NCBI RefSeq assembly: GCF_030146175.1
Contig: NZ_JASLCE010000038.1
Coordinates: 1 to 37,121, forward strand
Reading direction: 5' to 3'
Origin: Flavobacterium sp.
GTDB taxonomy: Bacteria > Bacteroidota > Bacteroidia > Flavobacteriales > Flavobacteriaceae
DNA: 37,121 bases
Shown here: positions 17,359 through 24,866 of the stretch, piece by piece
Position numbering within the stretch: the first letter of the stretch is position 1
How the letters are laid out: each line of letters begins with the position of its first letter
The notes under the pieces: generated by a model
Told to the model about the DNA's origin: nothing
Databases searched by the model: none
What the model saw: the letters and a program-made list of their open reading frames with translations, nothing else
Position numbers and translations under genes: made by a program

Positions 17359-17390
17359 AAAATGCTGTCCATTTAAGTAGACAGCATTTT
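17359..17390 (-). terminator. Hairpin between the SUKH-like gene and the 177-residue gene
   Basis: A perfect 11-base stem, AAAATGCTGTC (17359-17369) with GACAGCATTTT (17380-17390), and a 10-base loop. It sits 2 bases past the stop of the SUKH-like gene in transcription direction and ends in TTTTT on the minus strand. It may partly terminate transcription inside the block, giving lower expression of the three distal genes. Confidence 0.6.
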
Positions 17391-17392
17391 GG

Positions 17393-18280
17393 TTATCTTA
17401 TTAGTAAACTTAAACGCTCTTTTAAGGATTCCGGTAGTCCTTCCCTATGGTCATCCTGAGCATATTCATGCCCCGTTTTCTTATAACCCAAAGCAATTAC
17501 CGAATCGATATTGGTATACTCATTGTTTTGAAGTAGTGCTACAAGATCATTGTAATCCTGGTTTTTAACCATTTTTTTCAGTTTCGGATATACCGTTTTC
17601 TTGTCTGAAAAACGCAATTTTTTGGAACGACATACCACCGAGAAAAACGCAGAAAGCGCATACTCCATATAAATAACAAAGTCGCACTCGTGTGGCGTGT
17701 CATAGGAAGCACTGTGGTCATCGCCAAAGGCAATTGTAGGATTACCGTTTTCAAGTATCATACAGGCGTCATGGTAATAATTATACCCGTCTATATAATG
17801 AAGCAATCCCCCATCGCTTTGTGCAGACTCACCCAGATCGGTTTCCTGTGGCTCGCCATACAAATAAAAACCTTGTTGGGTTGCCAAACTTTCAGCCGAA
17901 AGGATCGAGATCCAACCTTCTTTATAATCGTCGTCGTCTTTGGCTATAGGAATTTCTCCGTCGGGATCTTCTTCGATTTCGGCTTCGGGGAAAATAACCG
18001 AATGCCATGAAATATGAAGACCATTACTGCGTTTGTAAAATTCCCGTATAAACGGATTAAACGTAAAGGGTTCATCCGGTGCCATAGCGTCATAATCTTC
18101 GCTGTTTTCCAACTGCCTTTCATAGACTTGTGCTTCGGCATCAGCTAATTCTTCTTCTGTTGCTCCGGGATATTTAATAACATTAACCTGACTTACCAGG
18201 TCGTGATTGCGCAATTCTTCAATGGCTTTGTCCAGTCGGCTAAAATAGCTTTCTGCCCATTCCTGTGCTTTTTTATTCAT
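17393..18280 (-). CDS. SUKH (SMI1/KNR4)-like protein, putative immunity protein
   Basis: 295 residues from the ATG at 18280 (MNKKAQEWAESYFSRLDKAI). The frame also reaches a TTG at 18373, which would add 31 basic residues. The SUKH-like core is 'YPGATEEELADAEAQVYE' followed about 45 residues later by 'FIREFYKRSNGLHISWHS', the two signature helices of SMI1/KNR4 domains. Further on come the acidic 'EIEEDPDGEIPIAKDDDD' and a conserved-looking 'PTIAFGDDHSAS'. The C-terminal ~75 residues (KKMVKNQDYNDLV, IDSVIALGYKK) are helical. SUKH proteins in bacteria are mostly immunity proteins against polymorphic toxins. No toxin is visible here, so the role is inferred. Confidence 0.75.
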   Translation of the reverse strand: MNKKAQEWAESYFSRLDKAIEELRNHDLVSQVNVIKYPGATEEELADAEAQVYERQLENSEDYDAMAPDEPFTFNPFIREFYKRSNGLHISWHSVIFPEAEIEEDPDGEIPIAKDDDDYKEGWISILSAESLATQQGFYLYGEPQETDLGESAQSDGGLLHYIDGYNYYHDACMILENGNPTIAFGDDHSASYDTPHECDFVIYMEYALSAFFSVVCRSKKLRFSDKKTVYPKLKKMVKNQDYNDLVALLQNNEYTNIDSVIALGYKKTGHEYAQDDHREGLPESLKERLSLLIR

Positions 18281-18376
18281 TTTTTTGTTGGGTCGCTTTT
18301 TTCTGTAAAAAACTTTTTTAATTAAATTCCAGTAGTAGCCAATTCCGCGTCTTTCGCCAAAATGGAAAGCCAATAC

Positions 18377-18784
18377 TTAGTATTTAAAGAAAAAGAATAC
18401 AACCGCAGCCCATTCTTTTTTCACACCTTTTGCATAGCCTAAAGTACCGTGGCTACTACCTTCTACCGTACCATCATCTTTAACGTAACCAATAGTACCG
18501 TGGCTACTATTCTCAACCGTTCCATCTTTTTTTACATAACCTACCGTACCGTGGCTTTTGTTTTCGATAGTACCATCACTCTTAATATAACCTATGGTAC
18601 CGTGACTTTTGTTTTCTATAGTTCCGTCATTTTTTATATAACCTATAGTGCCACCGCTGCTGTTTTCAATTGTTCCGTTACTACTAATCTTTCCTATCGT
18701 ACCGCCACTTCTTGATTCGATAGTTTGCGCCTGAGTAAGCGTTCCACATAATGCTAAAGCGGCTACAAATAATAATTTTTTCAT
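18377..18784 (-). CDS. Small secreted protein with tandem 17-residue repeats (beta-solenoid type)
   Basis: 135 residues from the ATG at 18784; an upstream extension in the frame has no promoter logic and no signal. The signal peptide is Met-Lys-Lys, a Leu/Ala core, TQA-Q. The mature part is about six copies of the unit IGYIKSDGTIENKSHGT (17 residues), differing mainly at Ser/Asn/Asp and Ile/Val. Such short periodic Gly/Asn/Thr units usually coil into a small beta-solenoid. It ends with a short tail, KKEWAAVVFFFFKY. I know of no assigned function. Its TAA is followed in the same frame, after one codon, by the TTG of the SUKH-like ORF extension, so the two are probably co-transcribed. Confidence 0.85.
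   Translation of the reverse strand: MKKLLFVAALALCGTLTQAQTIESRSGGTIGKISSNGTIENSSGGTIGYIKNDGTIENKSHGTIGYIKSDGTIENKSHGTVGYVKKDGTVENSSHGTIGYVKDDGTVEGSSHGTLGYAKGVKKEWAAVVFFFFKY
18424..18730 (-). repeat. 51-bp tandem repeat inside the secreted solenoid gene
   Basis: About six in-frame 51-bp units, each coding one 17-residue DGT(I/V)E(N/G)xSHGT(I/V/L)GY(I/V/A)K module. The two signal-proximal copies carry SGG in place of SHG. The high DNA similarity suggests expansion by slippage or recombination. Confidence 0.85.
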
Positions 18785-18827
18785 AATGATACTGTTTAAA
18801 TTTTGTTGGTTTATTAATAAAAACTTC

Positions 18828-18854
18828 CAAATATAAAATAAAAAATAATCACAA
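18828..18854 (-). promoter_or_regulatory. Promoter for the secreted solenoid gene and accessory block
   Basis: On the minus strand, TTG (18854-18852), 16 bases, then an exact TAnnTTTG element TATATTTG (18835-18828), about 43 bases before the ATG at 18784. Confidence 0.5.
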
Positions 18855-18941
18855 TGTCGAGAAATTATCAAACGTAGCTTTTTAGAGTAAAAGCGTAGCC
18901 AAATTACAGTTATTCGTTTTTTTTCCGGTAACTATTTGCTG

Positions 18942-19043
18942 CTATAAATGTCCTTTTCGTTCCTTAAAACGCATAATATCAAGATCAAGATTTTCTTCCA
19001 GATTATTTTTTAGATAATGGACCACAACTTCATTTTGAATCAT
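18942..19043 (-). CDS. Possible 33-residue small ORF
   Basis: ATG at 19043, stop at 18944-18942. It encodes a charged peptide (MIQNEVVVHYLKNNLEENLD and so on, ending ERKGHL) with helical character. It lies in the otherwise empty 327-bp gap between the solenoid gene and the cyclase gene. It could be a real small protein, a remnant of a longer gene, or chance. No promoter or neighbour supports it strongly. Confidence 0.25.
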   Translation of the reverse strand: MIQNEVVVHYLKNNLEENLDLDIMRFKERKGHL

Positions 19044-19111
19044 AAAAAATATAACTAAAATCATTTAAAATCATATTTTTACAACACTAGTAATTAATAG
19101 CAATATACACC

Positions 19112-19876
19112 ATGAAGATTATCGATTTATCCAAGCCTATTCAGTACAACAAAAATGATCCCTGGTTTATGAAAGTCCGGATCAAACACAAACCACATCG
19201 AAAATCGAAACTACTGATTCGCTTTTTAGGTTTACCAAGCCGACTATTTCCACAGCATTTTTCGGGTTGGGCCGATGATACTATTAAATCGATGGGTGTA
19301 CACGCTACAACCCATATTGATGCGCCCTGGCATTATGCTCCTACCTGCGAAGGGAAACCGGCCAAAACAATTGATCAGATTCCTTTGGAATGGTGTTATG
19401 GAAAAGGCATGGTAATCGATATGAAACACAAAGCCGATTTTGATCCGATTACAACCGATGATATCCAATCGTTCCTTACACAACATCAGCTTACGCTGGA
19501 ACCCAAGATGATCGTGCTGATTAAAACCGGTCGGGATATTTATAACGGAACCGAAAAATTCCACGAAATCGGAACCGGGATGAGTGCCGAAGCCACACGT
19601 TGGCTTATCGATCAGGGGATTAAAGTTATGGGTATTGATCAATGGGGTTGGGATTTACCGCTACATCATCTGATCAAACAGGCAAAAAAAGAAAATAACC
19701 GCAACTTATTCTGGGAAGCCCATTTGGTTGGATACGAAAAAGAATATTGCCATATCGAACAGTTGGTCAATCTGGATGCTTTACCCTATACCGGTTTTGA
19801 CATTGCTGTTTTTCCGCTTAAAATTGTGGGTGGTTCTGCCGCACCGGCGCGCGTGGTGGCGCTTTTCAGAGATTAA
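19112..19876 (+). CDS. Cyclase-family metal-dependent hydrolase (kynurenine formamidase-like)
   Basis: 254 residues, soluble. The family motif HxxTHxDxPxH appears as HATTHIDAPWH at residues 64-74, giving the metal ligands H64, H68, D70 and H74. Most family members have Gly where Thr66 stands, a small deviation. 'DLSKPIQ' at the N-terminus and 'GIDQWGWD' near 175 also fit. Members hydrolyse cyclic amides or formyl-kynurenine, or remain unassigned. The unusually large polar N-terminal insert (residues 20-55) makes the classical kynurenine formamidase role uncertain. It is monocistronic and convergent with the T9SS cargo gene. Confidence 0.85.
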   Translation: MKIIDLSKPIQYNKNDPWFMKVRIKHKPHRKSKLLIRFLGLPSRLFPQHFSGWADDTIKSMGVHATTHIDAPWHYAPTCEGKPAKTIDQIPLEWCYGKGMVIDMKHKADFDPITTDDIQSFLTQHQLTLEPKMIVLIKTGRDIYNGTEKFHEIGTGMSAEATRWLIDQGIKVMGIDQWGWDLPLHHLIKQAKKENNRNLFWEAHLVGYEKEYCHIEQLVNLDALPYTGFDIAVFPLKIVGGSAAPARVVALFRD

Positions 19877-19913
19877 AATTCAAAATCTAACAGGTCGAGG
19901 CTCATAAAAAAAA

Positions 19914-19938
19914 CTGTCAGGTCTTTGAAACCTGACAG
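19914..19938. repeat. Palindromic element CTGTCAGGT-N7-ACCTGACAG
   Basis: Perfect 9-base arms (19914-19922 and 19930-19938) with loop CTTTGAA, placed just before a separate terminator hairpin. GC-richer than its surroundings, it resembles the short REP-like palindromes scattered between genes in many Bacteroidota. Without a genome its copy number is unknown. Confidence 0.5.
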
Positions 19939-19942
19939 GTTA

Positions 19943-19979
19943 AAAAAAGGGTTGTCGCAAATGCAAACAACCCTTTTTT
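19943..19979. terminator. Bidirectional terminator between the cyclase and T9SS cargo genes
   Basis: A perfect 13-base stem, AAAAAAGGGTTGT (19943-19955) with ACAACCCTTTTTT (19967-19979), which gives T tracts on both strands between convergent genes. It ends 1 base before the stop codon of the minus-strand gene. Confidence 0.9.
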
Positions 19980-19980
19980 A

Positions 19981-22900
19981 TTATCGTTTTAAACTAAAAT
20001 GCCCTTTGACTTCCCTTCCGTCCGGCAAAACCAATACATACCAGTAATCAGTCGATGGTAATGGTTCTCGGTTATAGATTCCGTCCCATCCGCCGGATGC
20101 TTTCATTTGGTATACCATTTTTCCGTATCGGTCGAAAATAGTTACGATGGCATCTTTATAAGGGCTGATCGTAGCTCCTTTAATGCGCCATAGATCGTTA
20201 TAGCCGTCACCATTTGGTGTAAAGAATTTCGGGATTCCCAATACGGCGATACGTTTTTTAACCGTTCCGCAACCGTGGAAATCTTTTACATATACCGTAT
20301 GAACGCCCGCTTCTACATTTGCGAAAAAATTACTGTCCTGATACGGTCCTTCTTCGTTATCCAAAGCATAAACATAATGATCACTACTTCCTGTAACATA
20401 TACGGCTACTGTATTGGCATCGTTATCCGATAAATCGTTTACTTCAACAGCGGTTATCACCGCTACATCCGAAGCAATTACCGTGATCGTACGCGTGGCC
20501 GAACATCCGTATACTTTGTCGGTTACTTTTACGGTATAGGTTCCCGCTGTATTTACCGATAAAAGCGGTGTTGTTGCGCCGTTGGACCATAGGAAATCGT
20601 AACGGTTCGCATCGGCAATTCCGGCAGATAACAGTATAGACGTATGCGCACATAATATCGGAGCAAAATCATCGGCAACCGGAGGAAGTGGTCGTACGTT
20701 TAGTTTTATCTCGTGTAATCCGTTACAATCGTTATTCGTTTCAATACGGGCGTAAATAAACTGAGTGGTTGGAATGGTATTGGTAAAAGTCGTGTTCAAT
20801 TCGTTTTGCTCCAGTAAGGCATCCGTAAGTGTTGCATAATACGCTACATCCGTTCCGGGTGCTTCCAGTCCGGTGTCTGTTAAGGTAAAAGCAGCATAAG
20901 CCGTATCCGAACAGGTATTTAATTCAAAACGCTGTGTTGGTGTGAGCGTTACCTGCAATTCCAGTGTTGTGGTCGTATAACAACCGGTTGTCGTATCCGT
21001 TACACGTACCGTTAGCATTTGCGGATTAGTTGTGTTGGTAAAGCTAGCCGCTAACGGATTGGTATTATTGGCTTCGTCAGTCGCATTGTTAAAGAATGTC
21101 GTCACGAGGTTTGCATTACCATTGGTAAGTGTCGCATTGGCTTCCGTCAGGTTAAAAGTCGTTAGCCCGTCCGGATTTAATCCGAAATCACATTGTACTA
21201 AAATAGCCGGGGTTGCTACCGGTAGCGCATTTACTTTTAGGTGTATGCTTGCCGTGGTATAACAATTCGGATTGTTTTTGTTTTCAATGCGGATAAAAAT
21301 CTCCTGGTCATTAGGAGTCGTATTCGTATAATTATCCGGTAACGGATTGGATTTGGTATCGGCTTGTGTCTGGTTTAAATGGAAACTGATGTTATAATCT
21401 GCCGCATTTTGCGTACCTAATATACCAGCTACACGCGTTGGCAAATTAAACGTTTGTATTCCAGTGGCCGTAGCATCGTCACATAGTACATAATTGGCTG
21501 CGCTTATAATCTGCGGTTTCGGTGTTACCGTCACATTAAAATTAGTCAACGCATAACAGGCCGCATTGTTCCGGTTTTGAACGCGCGCGTAAATTGTAAA
21601 CGCCGCTGTTGTATTCTGGAAAGCCGCCGCATTGACCGTATTGGTATTGGAAGTAGCATCTGTTGCAGACGTAAAATAGCGCACTTCAAAAGTAGTGGTG
21701 TTTTGTCCGTTTAAGATCGCATTATCCTGTTGCTGCAAATCGATTGTCATTCGCCCGTCGCTATCGGTATCGCATAAATGCAAGTCCGTTGCCGGAAAAG
21801 CATTCGGTACTTCATGTATGATAACATTTTGTGTCGTGGAAGAACTTTCCCCGTTTACCGTAATGGTTAGCGTAACCTGATAATTTCCTACAGTAGCATA
21901 TACATGTGTCGGCTCGGTTACATTGGACGTCGGAGATCCGTCTCCAAAATCCCAGGTTAAGGTACCAGCATTGGCCTGGTTTAAAAAAGAAGGCGGTAAT
22001 GTAAATGTCGTCGTATCGCCCAAACAGGTATTCGCCACCTGAAAACTCGGATTAAACACCGATGTTATAAAAGGCGGTAATCCTAAGGTAGCCATACCAT
22101 AGGCCAACGTAACACCATTGGGAACAAAATCACACTGAAAACCCGATTCTTCCGGATCATTAATAACACCTAAAGTAGCAGAACTAACATTCGAAAAGTA
22201 TATTTTTTTATTAGGCCCCAATTGTAAGGCGCCCGTACTGCCAATACCACCGACTACTGTTCCGGAAGCCGGAATATTGCTTTGTTCCAAATCGAATTGC
22301 ATCAGAACATTTCCACTATCGGTTCGCATAGTGGCATATAATTTTTTCGATTGTGCCGAAAACTCAACGCCATAAGGATTGACCATCGTTTTTAAAGCCT
22401 GTGGATTGGAAACCATACCGGTATTTCGATCGAAGTCATATAAATAAACGGATCCGTTGTTTTCTGTTCCTCCGGTAACCGATCCGCTTTGAGAATGGGC
22501 AATGGCTAGTTTTTCGCCATTTGGTGAGGCTTTCAGATAACCAATTGCATTACGTCGGTAACCAGATGTACCAATAACAGGATCTAAAGTCGATACAACC
22601 GGAGTTTGCCCTACGCCAGTCGAAGTAATCCGGAAAGCATAAAAGCGATTTACAAAATGAGTAATCACCCAATAGCCACCGGAACCGTCTCTAACAGCTG
22701 TAATTTTTTCGGAACATTTGTATTTGATTTCCTCTCCGTTTGGATTCGGATCATACGTAATCAGGTGTGTGTTTCGGGTGGTTACATTACCAATACTTCC
22801 GTTGTTACCCACTACCGAAAGGTTTACAATGGAGTAATTAAAACCGTTATTAAAACCGTCGTCTTCATCCATTGTTACTGCTGTATTACGGTTCGGATAG

Positions 22901-23289
22901 GTCGCTGCATTTTCATGATGCGGTTCGTCTACCGTAAAAATATAATAGACATCCGGATTTCCCGGTTTTGGAATAATGATACCGGATTGGGTACTGGATG
23001 GATCTCCAAATAAACCCCGACCGGCAAAATAATCGCCATTGGGCATTTTAACATGATTGCGATCCCAAACCGTACGCCCGTCGGTATAAAATAATAAATC
23101 GCCACTGGCACTGGAAATTGAGCTGCAACCTTCCGTTGTATAAATCTGTCCGTTGGGAAGTGAGGTTACATTTCCGTTAGCGTCAAAATGAAGTCCGGCA
23201 CCGCTGCCAAAAAACCAGTTGTTCGCTTCTCCCTGCCCATAAATACTAATACTGGACAAAAACAGGAGAATAAAATATTTTTTGATCAT
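19981..23289 (-). CDS. T9SS type B sorting domain protein with PKD domain (1102 residues)
   Basis: The signal peptide ends at about IYG-Q. Residues ~20-410 contain repeated blade-like segments (NNWFFGSGAGLHF, GDLLFYTDGRTVWD, GYLKASPNGEKLAIAH, ALQLGPNKKIYFSN), typical of a beta-propeller. A PKD domain follows (LTWDFGDGSPTSN...PTHVYATVGNYQVTLTI, ~440-490). Then come several related ~90-residue modules with 'CDTDSDG', 'FNLT' and 'IYARV' strands, and a final Ig-like part. The last ~85 residues hold FFTPNGDGYNDLW, 'IFDRYGKMVYQ' and 'WDGIYN...STDYWYVL', a textbook gliding-type CHU_C / type B sorting signal. The protein is therefore secreted through the type IX system and attached to or released from the cell surface. 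A substrate-binding or adhesion role is likely, but the ligand is unknown. Confidence 0.95.
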   Translation of the reverse strand: MIKKYFILLFLSSISIYGQGEANNWFFGSGAGLHFDANGNVTSLPNGQIYTTEGCSSISSASGDLLFYTDGRTVWDRNHVKMPNGDYFAGRGLFGDPSSTQSGIIIPKPGNPDVYYIFTVDEPHHENAATYPNRNTAVTMDEDDGFNNGFNYSIVNLSVVGNNGSIGNVTTRNTHLITYDPNPNGEEIKYKCSEKITAVRDGSGGYWVITHFVNRFYAFRITSTGVGQTPVVSTLDPVIGTSGYRRNAIGYLKASPNGEKLAIAHSQSGSVTGGTENNGSVYLYDFDRNTGMVSNPQALKTMVNPYGVEFSAQSKKLYATMRTDSGNVLMQFDLEQSNIPASGTVVGGIGSTGALQLGPNKKIYFSNVSSATLGVINDPEESGFQCDFVPNGVTLAYGMATLGLPPFITSVFNPSFQVANTCLGDTTTFTLPPSFLNQANAGTLTWDFGDGSPTSNVTEPTHVYATVGNYQVTLTITVNGESSSTTQNVIIHEVPNAFPATDLHLCDTDSDGRMTIDLQQQDNAILNGQNTTTFEVRYFTSATDATSNTNTVNAAAFQNTTAAFTIYARVQNRNNAACYALTNFNVTVTPKPQIISAANYVLCDDATATGIQTFNLPTRVAGILGTQNAADYNISFHLNQTQADTKSNPLPDNYTNTTPNDQEIFIRIENKNNPNCYTTASIHLKVNALPVATPAILVQCDFGLNPDGLTTFNLTEANATLTNGNANLVTTFFNNATDEANNTNPLAASFTNTTNPQMLTVRVTDTTTGCYTTTTLELQVTLTPTQRFELNTCSDTAYAAFTLTDTGLEAPGTDVAYYATLTDALLEQNELNTTFTNTIPTTQFIYARIETNNDCNGLHEIKLNVRPLPPVADDFAPILCAHTSILLSAGIADANRYDFLWSNGATTPLLSVNTAGTYTVKVTDKVYGCSATRTITVIASDVAVITAVEVNDLSDNDANTVAVYVTGSSDHYVYALDNEEGPYQDSNFFANVEAGVHTVYVKDFHGCGTVKKRIAVLGIPKFFTPNGDGYNDLWRIKGATISPYKDAIVTIFDRYGKMVYQMKASGGWDGIYNREPLPSTDYWYVLVLPDGREVKGHFSLKR

Positions 23290-23308
23290 ATGTTAAGAAA
23301 AAAACAGA

Positions 23309-23336
23309 CAAATATAGACAATTAAAAGTCAGCAAA
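23309..23336 (-). promoter_or_regulatory. Promoter of the T9SS type B protein gene
   Basis: On the minus strand, TTTG (23336-23333), 16 bases, then TATATTTG (23316-23309). Both are exact matches to the Bacteroidota -33 and -7 elements, about 20 bases before the ATG at 23289. Confidence 0.6.
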
Positions 23337-23430
23337 AAGCTAAAGTCTTAAAAAAGAGCGAACAAAAAATGGCGAATCTAAAAAACCCATTCCGTATTAA
23401 TTTATAAAAAATACCGGGTTTTTCCCCTAT

Positions 23431-23458
23431 TTTGGTATTAAGGGATCGGCTACATTTG
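23431..23458 (+). promoter_or_regulatory. Promoter of the 69-residue membrane protein gene
   Basis: TTTG (23431-23434), 16 bases, then TACATTTG (23451-23458), an exact TAnnTTTG. It is 25 bases before the ATG at 23484. Confidence 0.6.
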
Positions 23459-23483
23459 CCTCTATATGTAAAACAATACTCAA

Positions 23484-23693
23484 ATGAAGGCAAGATCACT
23501 ATCCGTTATTTACTTTTTTATGGCGATTTACTCCTTTACACAGTTGTATTTCTATTTCGATGATCTGGATTTTACAACGGAGTTGTTCAAATCATTAATT
23601 ATCCTGCTCACTGTGATCATTGCCATAGTCATGGTGGGTTCTTATATAAGTTTTTATATCAATAAAAAACGACGCTATATCAATCGCAAATAA
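23484..23693 (+). CDS. Small two-helix membrane protein, unknown function
   Basis: 69 residues. Helix one is about residues 7-27, then an acidic loop (YFDDLDFTTE), helix two about 36-60, and a basic C-terminus (NKKRRYINRK). Two helices with a basic C-terminus predict both ends in the cytoplasm. I recognise no family. A well-formed promoter precedes it, which supports it as a real gene. Its stop abuts the menC stop on the other strand with no spare base. Confidence 0.7.
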   Translation: MKARSLSVIYFFMAIYSFTQLYFYFDDLDFTTELFKSLIILLTVIIAIVMVGSYISFYINKKRRYINRK

Positions 23694-24752
23694 TTAAAGC
23701 GTCAAGGCTGTAATATTCCAATTGGCACCGGCCTGATATCCCAAATACCCTGCTGCCACTATCAGCGGGCAATCAAAATTATTCGTATAAAGACCACCTG
23801 TCCCCAGTCCCTGGGGCATTTTATTTTGTAGCGTATACGTCCATTGTGCAATGGCATTTAATCCGATATTACTTTCCAAAGCCGAAGTAATCCACCAGCC
23901 GATGTTCTCTTTTTCGGCCAGATCAATCCATTCCTGTGTACCACGGAAGCCACCAACCAGGCTGGGTTTTAAAATAATGTATTGCGGGCGGATGGTTTGC
24001 AGCAACCTTTCCTTTTCGGTTTTTGTAAAAACACCGATTAGTTCTTCATCCAGAGCAATCGGTAACGGTGTTTCGCTACATAATTGTGCCATGGCATCTA
24101 TATTTCCTTGTCGGATGGGTTGTTCGATACTATGCAGACTAAATTCCGAAAGCTTTTCGAGTTTTTCCAAGGCATCTTCTTTTTTAAAAGCACCATTGGC
24201 ATCGACGCGGATTTCAATGGTTCCCGGGTCAAAATTACTGCGGATAAAAGCCAACAGGTCAATTTCTGTCTGAAAGTCGATGGCTCCGATTTTGAGTTTG
24301 ATACATCGGAATCCCTGTTCCAGTTTTTCTTCGATTTGCTGTTTCATAAAGGCTTCGTCGCCCATCCATACCAAACCGTTAATCGGAATGTTTTGTTCCG
24401 AACGGGTAAAATCAGACGGAAACAATACAAACGGATCGGCAGCTTCCAGCGATCGGAAAGCCATTTCCAGTCCGAATTGAATGGATGGAAATTCCTGTAA
24501 GCGTTCCCACAAAACCGCTTCGCCTAAATGAATGTTTTCGCAGGTCCAACGTAGTTTTTCTTCATAATCCGGCCGGTCATCGATACTCAGACTTCTTAAA
24601 ATACCGCACTCGCCTATTCCGGTTTTTCCGTCTTTTTTAAGGATGATAAACCAGGTTTCTTTTTCGGTTAATACGCCTCTGGAAGTCCCGGAAGGTCTTT
24701 TAAACTGTAAAGTGTATTTTTGGTAGGCAGCGTTTATTGTGGAATCGGACAT
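23694..24752 (-). CDS. menC: o-succinylbenzoate synthase (MenC), enolase superfamily
   Basis: 352 residues. Enolase-superfamily residues are all present: the KxK pair K152/K154 (IKLKIG), metal ligands D184 in VDANG, E210 in IEQP and D235 in ALDEE, and the second catalytic lysine K262 in ILKPSLVGG. The enzyme dehydrates SHCHC to o-succinylbenzoate in menaquinone synthesis. An N-terminal capping domain (1-120) is complete. The presence of menA and menB in the same direction supports the menaquinone role over the related N-acylamino acid racemase activity. It is the last gene of the block. menD, menE and menF are not in the window. Confidence 0.92.
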   Translation of the reverse strand: MSDSTINAAYQKYTLQFKRPSGTSRGVLTEKETWFIILKKDGKTGIGECGILRSLSIDDRPDYEEKLRWTCENIHLGEAVLWERLQEFPSIQFGLEMAFRSLEAADPFVLFPSDFTRSEQNIPINGLVWMGDEAFMKQQIEEKLEQGFRCIKLKIGAIDFQTEIDLLAFIRSNFDPGTIEIRVDANGAFKKEDALEKLEKLSEFSLHSIEQPIRQGNIDAMAQLCSETPLPIALDEELIGVFTKTEKERLLQTIRPQYIILKPSLVGGFRGTQEWIDLAEKENIGWWITSALESNIGLNAIAQWTYTLQNKMPQGLGTGGLYTNNFDCPLIVAAGYLGYQAGANWNITALTL

Positions 24753-24773
24753 AACCGGATGGTTTTAAATTAA

Positions 24774-24819
24774 AATAAGATTTACAGTCGGCAATTGGTT
24801 TCCTTCCATAAATCTTATT
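24774..24819 (-). terminator. Stem-loop between the UPF0173 gene and menC
   Basis: A perfect 11-base AT-rich stem, AATAAGATTTA (24774-24784) with TAAATCTTATT (24809-24819), and a 24-base loop, followed on the minus strand by TTTAATTTAAAA. It may attenuate transcription into menC or protect the upstream mRNA end. Confidence 0.45.
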
Positions 24820-24827
24820 GTATAGTT

Positions 24828-24847
24828 TTCTTTTCTCTTTATTCTTT
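24828..24847. repeat. 20-bp pyrimidine tract shared with 26477-26496
   Basis: TTCTTTTCTCTTTATTCTTT occurs here and exactly at 26477-26496, both in gaps between men-block genes. The surrounding 35-40 bases are also almost pure pyrimidine on the plus strand. Confidence 0.6.
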
Positions 24848-24866
24848 CGTCTTTCTTCTTTTCTCT

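Larger units (their letters stand above)
18785..19111. other. 327-bp divergent intergenic region
   Basis: It holds the minus-strand promoter at 18828-18854, the doubtful 33-residue ORF at 18942-19043 and an AT-rich stretch before the cyclase gene with TATTTTTA about 40 bases upstream of its ATG. Nothing else is recognised. Confidence 0.5.

Noticed and set aside
17346..17372. ATG at 17372 as the start of the 177-residue protein
   Set aside because: It lies within the 11-bp-stem hairpin. The next ATG at 17345 leaves the hairpin in the gap.
24084..24500. 138- and 140-residue plus-strand ORFs opposite menC
   Set aside because: menC carries every catalytic residue of its family, so these are shadows of its codon usage.
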